This document shows, one piece after another, positions 54,330-64,000 of a DNA stretch of 64,000 nucleotides (position 1 is its first letter; each line of letters starts with the position of its first letter). The translations under genes were made by a program, and so were the position numbers. Origin of the DNA: Papaver somniferum (Eukaryota; Streptophyta; Magnoliopsida; Ranunculales; Papaveraceae); assembly GCF_003573695.1 (NCBI RefSeq), contig NC_039359.1, positions 87,152,566 to 87,216,565 on the forward strand, given 5' to 3'. Under the pieces are notes generated by a model that saw only the letters and a list, made by a program, of their open reading frames with translations, searched no databases and was not told the DNA's origin.

Positions 54330-57300
54330 ACGGAACTTCGTCCTTTGGAATCGAGACACGACAAAATTTAGTTATTACATAATCATAATTTAGTTATTAC
54401 ATAATCAAAATTTAGTTATTACATGATCAAAATTTAGTTACATAATCAAGGATCGACACTTCACCTGAAATATTGATCGATTCGGAACGAGTTCGAGTAA
54501 AATTGATGAAAATGGAACTTCGTCCTTTGGAATCGAGACACGAAAAAATTTAGTTATTACATAATCATAATTTAGTTACTACATAATCAAAATTTAGTTA
54601 TTACATGATAAAAATTTAGTTACATAATCAAGGATCGACACTTCACTTGAAATATTGATCGATTCGGAACGAGTTCGAGTAAAAGTGATGAAAATGGAAC
54701 TTCGTCCTTTGGAATCGAGACACAAAAAAATTTAGTTATTACATAATCATAATTTAGTTATTACATAATCAAAATTTAGTTATTACATGATCAAAATTTA
54801 GTTACATAATCAAGGATCGACACTTCACCTGAAATATTGATCGATTCGGAACGAGTTCGAGTAAAACTGATGAAAATGGAACTTCGTCCTTTGGAATCGA
54901 GACACGGAAAAATTTAGTTATTACATAATCATAATTTAGTTATTACATAATCAAAATTTAGTTATAACATGATCAAAATTTAGTTATAACATGATCAAAA
55001 TTTAGTTACATAATCAAGACTCGACACTTCACCTGAAATATTGATCGATTCGGAACGAGTTCGAGTAAAACTGATGAAAACGGAACTTCGTCCTTTAGAA
55101 TCGAGACACGACAAAATTTAGTTATTACATAATCATAATTTAGTTATTACATAATCAAAATTTAGTTATTACATGATAAAAATTTAGTTACATAATCAAG
55201 GATCGACACTTCACCTGAAATATTGATCGATTCGGAACGAGTTCGAGTAAAACTGATGAAAATGGAACTTCGTCCTTTGGAATCGAGACACGGAAAAATT
55301 TAGTTATTACATAATCATAATTTAGTTATTACATAATCAAAATTTAGTTATTACATGATCAAAATTTAGTTACATAATCAAGACTCGACACTTCACCTGA
55401 AATATTGATCGATTCGAAACGAGTTCGAGTAAAACTGATGAAAACGGAACTTCGTCCTTTGGAAACGAGACACGACAAAATTTAGTTATTACATAATCAT
55501 AATTTAGTTATTACATAATCAAAATTTAGTTATTACATGATCAAAATTTAGTTACATAATCAAGGATCGACACTTCACCTGAAATATTGATCGATTCGGA
55601 ACGAATTCGAGTAAAATTGATGAAAATGGAACTTCGTCCTTTGGAATCGAGACACGACAAAATTTAGTTATTACATAATCAAAATTTAGTTATTACATGA
55701 TCAAAATTTAGTTACATAATCAAGGATCGACACTTCACCTGAAATATTGATCGATTCGGAACGAGTTCGAGTAAAATTGATGAAAATGGAACTTCGTCCT
55801 TTGGAATCGAGACACAAAAAAATTTAGTTATTACATAATCATAATTTAGTTATTACATAATCAAAATTTAGTTATTACATGATCAAAATTTAGTTACATA
55901 ATCAAGATTCGACACTTCACCTGAAATATTGATCGATTCGGAACGAGTTCGAGTAAAACTGATGAAAATGGAACTTCGTCCTTTGGAATCGAGACACGGA
56001 AAAATTTAGTTATTACATAATCATAATTTAGTTATTACATAATCAAAATTTAGTTATTACATGATCAAAATTTAGTTACATAATCAAGACTCGACACTTC
56101 ACCTGAAATATTGATCGATTCGAAACGAGTTCGAGTAAAACTGATGAAAACGGAACTTCTTCCTTTGGAATCGAGACACGGAAAAATTTAGTTATTACAT
56201 AATCATAATTTAGTTATTACATAATCAAAATTTAGTTATAACATGATCAAAATTTAGTTACATAATCAAGACTCGACACTTCACCTGAAATATTGATCGA
56301 TTTGGAACGAGTTCGAGTAAAACTGATGAAAACGGAACTTCGTCCTTTGGAATCGAGACACGACAAAATTTAGTTATTACATAATCATAATTTAGTTATT
56401 ACATAATCAAAATTTAGTTATTACATGATCAAAATTTAGTTACATAATCAAGACTCGACACTTCACCTGAAATATTGATCGATTCGAAATGAGTTCGAGT
56501 AAAACTGATGAAAACGGAACTTCGTCCTTTGGAATCGAGACACGACAAAATTTAGTTATTACATAATCATAATTTAGTTATTACATAATCAAAATTTAGT
56601 TATAACATGATCAAAATTTAGTTACATAATCAAGACTCGACACTTCACCTGAAATATTGATCGATTCGGAACGAGTTCGAGTAAAACTGATGAAAACGGA
56701 ACTTCGTCCTTTGGAATCGAGACACGACAAAATTTAGTTATTACATAATCATAATTTAGTTATTACATAATCAAAATTTAGTTATAACATGATCAAAATT
56801 TAGTTACATAATCAAGACTCGACACTTCACCTGAAATATTGATCGATTCGGAACGAGTTCGAGTAAAACTGATGAAAATGGAACTTCGTCCTTTGGAATC
56901 GAGACACGGAAAAATTTAGTTATTACATAATCATAATCATAATTTATTTATTACATAATCAAAATTTAGTTATTACATGATCAAAATTTAGTTACATAAT
57001 CAAGACTCGACACTTCACCTGAAATATTGATCGATTCGAAACGAGTTCGAGTAAAATTGATGAAAACGGAACTTCGTCCTTTGGAATCGAGACACGACAA
57101 AATTTAGTTATTACATAATCATAATTTAGTTATTACATAATCAAAATTTAGTTATAACATGATCAAAATTTAGTTACATAATCAAGACTCGACACTTCAC
57201 CTAAAATATTGATCGATTCGGAACGAGTTCGAGTAAAACTGATGAAAACGGAACTTCGTCCTTTGGAATCGAGACACGAAAATTTAGTTATTACATAATC

Positions 57301-58655
57301 ATAATTTAGTTATATTACATAATCAAAATTTAGTTATTACATGATCAAAATTTAGTTACATAATCAAGACTCGACACTTCACCTGAAATATTGATCGATT
57401 CGGAACGAGTTCGAGTAAAACTGATGAAAATGGAACTTCGTCCTTTGGAATCGAGACACGGAAAAATTTAGTTATTACATAATCATAATTTAGTTATTAC
57501 ATAATCAAAATTTAGTTATTACATGATCAAAATTTAGTTACATAATCAAGACTCGACACTTCACCTGAAATATTGATCGATTCGAAACGAGTTCGAGTAA
57601 AACTGATGAAAACGGAACTTCGTCCTTTGGAATCGAGACACGGAAAAATTTAGTTATTACATAATCATAATTTAGTTATTACATAATCAAAATTTAGTTA
57701 TAACATGATCAAAATTTAGTTACATAATCAAGACTCGACACTTCACCTGAAATATTGATCGATTCGGAACGAGTTCGAGTAAAACTGATGAAAACGGAAC
57801 TTCGTCCTTTGGAATCGAGACACGACAAAATTTAGTTATTACATAATCATAATTTAGTTATTACATAATCAAAATTTAGTTATTACATGATCAAAATTTA
57901 GTTACATAATCAAGACTCGACACTTCACCTGAAATATTGATCGATTCGGAACGAGTTCGAGTAAAACTGATGAAAACGGAACTTCGTCCTTTGGAATCGA
58001 GACACGACAAAATTTAGTTATTACATAATCATAATTTAGTTATTACATAATCAAAATTTAGTTATAACATGATCAAAATTTAGTTACATAATCAAGACTC
58101 GACACTTCACCTGAAATATTGATCGATTCGGAACGAGTTCGAGTAAAATTGATGAAAATGGAACTTCGTCCTTTGGAATCGAGACACGGAAAGATTTAGT
58201 TATTACATAATCATAATTTAGTTATTAGTTATTACATGATCAAAATTTAGTTATTACATGATCAAAATTTAGTTACATAATCAAGACTCGACACTTCACC
58301 TGAAATATTGATCGATTCGGAACGAGTTCGAGTAAAACTGATGAAAATGGAACTTCGTCCTTTGGAATCGAGACACGGAAAAATTTAGTTATTACATAAT
58401 CATAATTTAGTTATTACATAATCAAAATTTAGTTATTACATGATCAAAATTTAGTTACATAATCAAGACTCGACACTTCACCTGAAATATTGATCGATTC
58501 GAAACGAGTTCGAGTAAAACTGATGAAAACGGAACTTCTTCCTTTGGAATCGAGACACGGAAAAATTTAGTTATTACATAATCATAATTTAGTTATTACA
58601 TAATCAAGACTCGACACTTCACCTGAAATATTGATCGATTCGGAACGAGTTCGAG
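54330..58655. repeat. Minisatellite: about 24 copies of a 181-bp unit with 21-bp subrepeats
   Basis: GGAACTTCGTCCTTTGG (or CTTCTTCC) recurs about every 181 bp, 24 times. Each unit has three or four copies of AAATTTAGTTATTACATAATC, then CGACACTTCACCTGAAATA, TTGATCGATTCGGAACGAG and TTCGAGTAAAACTGATG. Units are 95% or more alike by eye; a few gained or lost one 21-bp subrepeat (for example near 54975 and 55660). The array starts about 80 bp upstream of the TNPA start codon and lies between TNPA and TNPD, so it fills their shared promoter region. Confidence 0.93.
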
Positions 58656-61175
58656 TACTAATTTAATTTTAATCGAATAATTTATAATTTAATTTTAATC
58701 GAATAATTTATAATTAACTATAATTTAATTTTAATTAAATTTGTGTGGGGAAATAATTTAACTTTACTTTTTTTTTTTGATAAATTAACTATATTCACAA
58801 ACTAATTTAACAAATTTTTTTTGCATTTTCTTTACTTGTGTCGGTAAACCCTATTAAAAAAAAAAGACAAACACATGCTCGGTTTTGATGTTAACAATGT
58901 AAAATGGGTATCTTCTCAAACAGGCATGTACGCCTATCAGTTCATCCCTAAAATCTCTAAATCACTTCATCCATATCTCTCTATCTTAAGGAAAAAAAAT
59001 TCTCCAATTGATATTCTTGCAGAAAATAAGGGGATTAGATTTAGTCTTCAATTTTGGAAATATTTCTGCACCTCCATAGGATGAAAATCTGATGAAATCA
59101 AGAATATTGAGAACATCTAGCGGTAATAATCCCAGTCAATTATTTTTTGATTTGAACCCTAACCTTTTTATTTTGGGGTTGAAATCAAAAGAAATAACTT
59201 TTGGGCGGGATTATTGCCCCTTGATGTTTTAGAATATCTATAGATTCAACCCTAAAATCAGTCTGATTTACTCCCATCTTAGGTATGTTGTAGCATTCAT
59301 TCTTAGATTGCTGAAATTCTCATTATACTAGATGATTTTTGCGTAGTAATAAGTGTTACTATGTTAGCTTTTTGAATTTTGCTGTAACCCATTGCACTCT
59401 GTGTTAGCTTCATCTGGTTCCCTTGATGTTAGTCAACATTGATGCTCTCTGAATTTGTTAGTCCTGACAATCTCTTTTGAGCAACCAGGTACTTGTGAGG
59501 CTGAAATACAAACCAAGGAGGGGGTAAGAAGGAGCATCACAATCTGTGGTAGTGCCTAAACCCAGTTTATACTGGAGGTATCATTCTCAAACCTTAAAGT
59601 TATTATCTCTGATAATTATCATGATAGCTTGTTGAGCTGTAACCTCATTGTAATTTAGTTAAACCTCTGAACTTTTCATGCTCTGTCTTGAATGATATAC
59701 CCCATGTTTGCCTGAAATGTTGTTAACTCCTGCAACATATAGAATCTGTTGAGTAAAGTTTGTGTCTGAAGTTTGTGCACTAAAATTCTTTTTCGCTGCA
59801 CTAAAGTTTGTGTCTATTCTTTTTTCTGCAACATATAGAATCTGTGCTCACTACTGCTTTGTTGTTCAGTACATCATGTTGAATCTGTGAGCATGTTTCA
59901 TAGAACTTATCTGGTGATGTTATCCTATTTGAGGGACTAGTAAAATGGGTAGCTAAATGGGTGATGTATTGTAGCTGAATGGGTGATGTTTCATTCAATC
60001 TGGTGATGTTTCATAAAACTAAATGGTTGATGTTATCCTATTTGTTTTTTAATCTGTAGCTAAATGGGTGATGTATTGTAGGTACATGTATTTGTTTTCA
60101 ATCTGTTTCAGGGGTGTCATTATTCTTCAGTGAAAGCATTGAGTTTCCAGTTCCAGGAGAGACAGATTTAGTGATTTGCTTTATGTATAATACTATCGTG
60201 CAGTTTCGAGCATTTTCAGTTAAGACCTTTGGAAGAATTTGAAAATTTGCAATGATAAAATTCTTAACTTTTTGCAACAGTTGCCTGGGATTTGTTGTTT
60301 CTGGATCTAATTTCTACTAAATCAGCACTTTGAGACGAGGAGAGAAAAGCCATAAAAGGAAGGCATTTTTTTAAAGAATCACTAAAACTGACTCAAAGTT
60401 ACTTATAGGTATGTTTTTCAAGCCTTGATGTACTATGCACCAGTGTTAAGTACTTCGTATTTTTTTTCTCATTGTCATTGTGCAATCATTCTTCATGAAC
60501 ATTAGAGCTCTTTCTCGATAGATGTGACTTCACATCTGTCTAAAGAAGAAGATTTGAGCTCCCAGAGATATAAAAGTTGCCAACTATGTCAATTATAGAA
60601 CTAGGGACATACTACTTATGATCTGATATTTCTAAGTTAATCAATTAGAGTACTTATTTGAAATGACATTTTGATTTCTAAGTTAATCAATTAGAGCACA
60701 GATCAGTGTTTACTCTAATTTAACAAACACACTGACCCTAGAGCTGCTGCAATTCATTCTCGCGAAATCTCCCAACTGCGGCTGACATACAGACCCTTCA
60801 GTATGTGTTATTCCAAAACTTGAAATGACTCCATATACTGAAAGTACTAGACCAATTTTCCTGAGTTAATACTGGATGTCTGATTATGGGTTTGTGTGGC
60901 ATGATTATCGGTTTGTATGAGGGAAATTGCATATTGCCTGTTTCATTTGTTATTACCATGTTTGTCCATATAAATTTTTTATGTTTCAAATGGTGCTGAA
61001 TTTATTGGTAATTTCAAGACTTGTATGTCTAAATTGTCAAGTTAGGGGATAACTATTATTTTGAAATGAAACATATTTATTAGTTAATGCTAAGCTTGTA
61101 TTTCTGAATTGATTTATCAGTTTTTGCTTTCATTGGAGTGCAACTGATGGATCTACTGGTCTCTTTGCGTTTCAG
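58656..61175 (+). other. Probable leader and introns of the TNPD gene
   Basis: AT-rich DNA with no long frame. A small frame at 58875-59084 has no recognised domain. Several GGTATGTT-type donors and the acceptor TTTGCGTTTCAG (61164-61175) suggest spliced leader exons. Short duplications include AAATGGGTGATGTATTGTAG (59950-60085) and TTTCTAAGTTAATCAATTAGAG (60628 and 60674). Confidence 0.4.
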
Positions 61176-61176
61176 A

Positions 61177-61342
61177 ATGGATAAATCCTGGATGAGTACT
61201 GATAGAACGAAGAAACGTTATAGAGAAGGAGTTGCGGCGTTTCTGCGGTATGCTGTCAACCATCTCAAGGAGGAGGGTGAGACATATGATGAATTTCTTA
61301 TGTTGTGTCCGTGTACAAATTGTTTAAATCTCTGTGCATGCT
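61177..61342 (+). pseudogene. CACTA TNPD/Tnp2 transposase, N-terminal transposase-associated domain, cut by LTR element
   Basis: After an acceptor at 61175 the frame reads MDKSWMSTDRTKKRYREGVAAFLRYAVNHL, then LCPCTNCLN. This is the zinc-binding transposase-associated domain that begins plant Tnp2-type transposases (M-x-K-x-W-M start, CPC-x2-C). The sequence is interrupted at 61343 by an LTR starting TGATGAGTGC, about 55 codons into the gene. The rest of the transposase would lie beyond the inserted element. It stands head to head with TNPA. Confidence 0.82.
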
Positions 61343-63212
61343 TGATGAGTGCTAAAAAGTGCATATTTCTATATATTTTTCTTGGCATTTAACTCATCTT
61401 TTGTGCATTAATTCTACATTTTATCCCATATTCTGTATTTTCTTTGTTTTCAAGAATAAATATTTTTATTAATTAATTTTGCATTTTTAGGTAATAAATA
61501 AAGTTTGGATGAATAGCGGAGCGGAAAAGAGCAGAAAAGTAGTGAAAAGCCGGGAGGAATTACACAAGGAAGCCGCGAAGAATGTTGTGCACAAGACCAA
61601 AAGGCTAGAAGTGGGCTTGAAGAAGAAGAATTGTCCTTAAAGAAGATATGGCTTGGCATACCCAAGGCCCAAAACCCTTACTCAAACACATTTCCACTAT
61701 CCAAGCCCGTCTCGGATTTCAGCCGTCAGATCGAAGCATTTCAGCATCCTACGGTCGCTCCATCATCGCATATCAAACTCCGAAGCCCCCGCTTTACATC
61801 GCAACGCCCATCTCCATCTTAGGTCGTCCGTTTTGCTACATCCCTTCATCCGACGGTCGCTCCACGCTTACCTCCGTATCGCCGTTGGATCCACCTACCA
61901 TCTTCCCATCCATCGCTCCTTGTCGCAGATCATCAAACCTCGCTGAACCCGCCTAACACCCAAGCATCGAGCACCCTATACCCATCGCCAAACACACCCT
62001 TCTTCCAAAACCATCGAATCCATTCTCTTTCCCCTCACCTCCGTCTGCAACTCCATCACCACCACGCCCTGCCACTGCCACAACCACCTTCTGCCACCAC
62101 CACATCCACCACCAAAGCCATCATGGCTCCTACCAACTAAACCCATCCCCTACATCACGTCCTATATCCCTCTCAGCGACTAATTTCACCCATTTTCACA
62201 CCTCTAATCCCTAGCTGTGGAGTTGGTGAAATAAGTTGATGAGATGGATGTAATTGAAGCATGGGAAGGAGTAGAAGACGTTGAGGAAGCATGGGTCGAC
62301 GAAATAGAAGCAGAAATCAGAGAGTTAGGTGAGTGAATTTCGTATTTGGTGAAACCCTAATTTTACTGATTTGGGGGATTTTGAATTTTTTTGTTGTAAC
62401 TATAAAAGGGTGTTAGGGGTTGTAAAATTCGGCATCTCTGGGCTAGCCAGTGAACAACATGCTTTGAGTTATAAATTTTACTTCTTGCAATATTAATTTG
62501 AGAATTGATATATTTTCACCTAGACTGTGTTTGTTGTTATGATGATATTTTTGAGTATGTCTACATCTGTGAAGATGATGATAATGGTCATGTATATGTT
62601 CTAGTTTCATCTGCTAGGGATTTGAGGAAACCCTAACTTACTGTTATGTATTACACTATGATTATGTTGTTCTTGATTGATAAACAAGTTTAGGAAAGAA
62701 TCAAAGTTAGTAAATCATCATTCTACTTTCACATTGTATGTTATGAATACATGGTATGTTATGAATACATTGTAGTTAGACTTATAGCATGTTGATAAAA
62801 CTACAACTCATGTTCAACCAGACCACTCTTAATCCTTAGACTAGTTGTGTCTTAACCAAGACAATTAGTTCTTTGGAGTCATACTTTAGTTGATTTGATC
62901 TTTCTATAGGAGAAACTCCTTAGATGTACAGAACCAAGAATGGAATCTTAATCCTTGCATCTTATAAGGCAAGAATAGCATAATCTAGTGAATACATGGT
63001 GTAAGTTAGAGGTGGACTTAATAACCCTAGTAACTCAATCCTTTTCATCAACTTTTGTCACTAGCTCCTTTGAATTCAGTTAACTTTTGAAACTTAGAGA
63101 ACTTTAGCAAATCCTCCAAGTCCCTGTGGACAAAACCCTTATTTACTTTTTCTTGCTTCAACTTCCCTGTGCACTTGCAGGCTAGTTTAGGTACTTCTTT
63201 CCTTTTACACCA
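61343..63212 (+). repeat. 5' LTR of the Athila/Tat-like element
   Basis: 1870 bp from TGATGAGTGC to ACACCA. TATA box CTATAAAAGGG near 62400, then GTGTTAGGGGTTG and TTCGGCATCTCTGGGCTA, as in 32973-33020. Plus-strand frames at 61631-61956 are chance openings in Pro/Ser-rich reading of the LTR. Confidence 0.85.
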
Positions 63213-63218
63213 AGTTTT

Positions 63219-63236
63219 TGGCGCCGCTGCCGGGGA
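63219..63236 (+). other. Primer binding site, Athila/Tat type
   Basis: TGGCGCCGCTGCCGGGGA lies six bases after the LTR end. Confidence 0.85.
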
Positions 63237-63399
63237 CTCGGTAGCGGTTTGCTTGTTTTCTTTCTTGTTTTCTTTCTGTTTTCTTTCTTGTTAATCTTAC
63301 TTGTCCTGACCTGCAACTTCCTTGTTTGCTCCTGCTCTTGCATTGATCTTGTTCTTGCTTCACTAAGTGCATTGCCTTGCACTACCTTGCACTGACTGC

Positions 63400-63530
63400 T
63401 GAGAAGCTGCTGTTGCTGTTGCTGCTGTGAAGCTGCTGTTGCTGCTGCTGTGAAGCTGCTGTTGCTGCTGCTGTGAAGCTGCTGTTGTTGCTGCTGTGAA
63501 GCTGCTGTTGCTGTTGCTGTTGCAATTCTG
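63400..63530. repeat. CTG/TTG trinucleotide-rich minisatellite in the element leader
   Basis: Five tandem units of TGTGAAGCTGCTGTTGCTGC type, 21-27 bp each. Long Gln or Ser frames across it are by-products. Further on, GGGCTTGTAATAATTTT recurs near 63690 and 63744, with a variant near 63790. Confidence 0.8.
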
Positions 63531-64000
63531 CTAAAGTTGCTAAGGAAGATCCAAGCCCTACTGGGCTAGTGCAACAAAAAGGGATAAAAAGCCCAAATTT
63601 GGGCTTCCCTCCAAAAATCAAGTAAGCCTAACCCATGAGCTAACCCAACTGGGCCTCATTAAATTTCTTTGGGCTTGTATTTAAGTATTTATATTTGGGC
63701 TTGTAATAATTTTAGTTTTTCTTTTTCTTTATTTTCTATTTGGGCTTGTAATAATTTTTATTTTTCTCTTTCTTTTTTCTCTTTCTTTTATGGGCTTGTA
63801 ATTATTTGTTTGTTATTTTTTTTCTTTTCTTTTGTGGGCTTGCACTTTAATTTGGACTTTAGGTTTATATCCCATCCATTGGGCTCCTAACCTTACAAAA
63901 ACAATTCTGTTGAGCTTAGAGGCAACGAAATTCTGTTGGGCCGTGAGTTAAGATTTTTCTCACCAAAATTCTCCAAAGAACCCAAGAACCAAAAGCCTTT

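Larger units (their letters stand above)
49312..64000. mobile_element. CACTA (En/Spm) transposon, left end and most of its genes; runs past the window
   Basis: CACTAGTACAAATC at 49312 is a typical CACTA terminal sequence, followed by subterminal repeats containing GTGGCCATAGG. Inward lie a minus-strand TNPA-like gene (50384-54251), a large minisatellite (54330-58655) and the first exon of a plus-strand TNPD/Tnp2 gene (61177), broken by an LTR element at 61343. The right end and the rest of TNPD lie beyond 64000. The head-to-head layout differs from maize En/Spm, where TNPA and TNPD come from one transcript. Confidence 0.75.
61343..64000 (+). mobile_element. Athila/Tat-like gypsy element, 5' end only
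   Basis: A full 5' LTR (61343-63212), a primer site and a leader are inside the window; genes and the 3' LTR lie beyond. The expected left target copy is ATGCT (61338-61342), which cannot be checked here. It shares its promoter block with the LTR at 31910-33746. Confidence 0.85.

Noticed and set aside
54330..58655. CRISPR-like array
   Set aside because: Direct repeats of 181 bp with internal subrepeats and no unique spacers, in a plant transposon; it is a minisatellite.
61631..61956. Three overlapping 60-100-codon plus-strand frames
   Set aside because: They lie inside an LTR just upstream of its promoter, in C-rich sequence where stops are rare.
63382..63621. Poly-Gln minus-strand frame
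   Set aside because: Result of the CTG/TTG repeat in the element leader; no start context or conserved flank.

Overview
The window is plant nuclear DNA: large nested LTR retrotransposons, a CACTA transposon, GT-AG introns, TATA boxes and one long multi-exon housekeeping gene. Repeat families and protein residues point to a eudicot. A basal eudicot such as a poppy-like Ranunculales is my guess, not something the sequence proves. Only one host gene is clearly intact: a 19-coding-exon, minus-strand gene for a GH116 non-lysosomal glucosylceramidase (41031-46349, 951 codons in an unbroken spliced frame). Almost everything else is transposon.

Layout. (1) 1-951: the 5' end of a minus-strand copia-like element (gag start, Met-tRNA primer site, short LTR with four palindromic repeats), then the edge of a 104-bp tandem repeat. 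(2) 952-15008: a complete 14-kb Ty3-type element with 3.25-kb LTRs, 8-bp terminal inverted repeats and an exact ATGTC target duplication, inserted into that 104-bp array. On the minus strand it carries a decayed gag-protease joined to the last part of an integrase (reverse transcriptase, RNase H and integrase core are missing). On the plus strand it carries an intron-containing plant mobile domain (PMD) pseudogene with its own TATA box. (3) 15009-17129: the rest of the 104-bp array and a decayed minus-strand gypsy integrase. (4) 17130-34326: a SIRE-like copia element (tandem LTRs, gag) with three later insertions: a short non-autonomous LTR element (19921-24289), a solo LTR (24610-26137) and an Athila-like element (28282-33746). 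Each insertion has a 5-bp target duplication. (5) 34327 to about 37.9 kb: another non-autonomous LTR element without a visible 3' LTR. (6) 38.3-39.1 kb: a palindromic repeat array built on TGCATAAC/GTTATGCA. (7) 40.5-47.5 kb: the glucosylceramidase gene and a small convergent ORF. (8) 49312 to the window end: a CACTA (En/Spm) element with subterminal repeats, an 11-exon TNPA-like gene on the minus strand and the start of a TNPD/Tnp2 gene on the plus strand. The two genes are head to head, and 24 copies of a 181-bp repeat begin immediately upstream of the TNPA start codon. The TNPD gene is broken by an Athila-like LTR element at 61343.

The most unusual items are the PMD-carrying retroelement, whose cargo lies antisense and so can keep its introns through retrotransposition; a hairpin with a constant AGGA loop and varying stems next to polypurine tracts in three different elements; covarying GC-rich hairpins repeated in the 3.25-kb LTRs; and the divergent CACTA promoter filled with a 4.3-kb minisatellite. 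Exon borders were placed by eye from GT/AG sites and frame continuity. No homology search was run.
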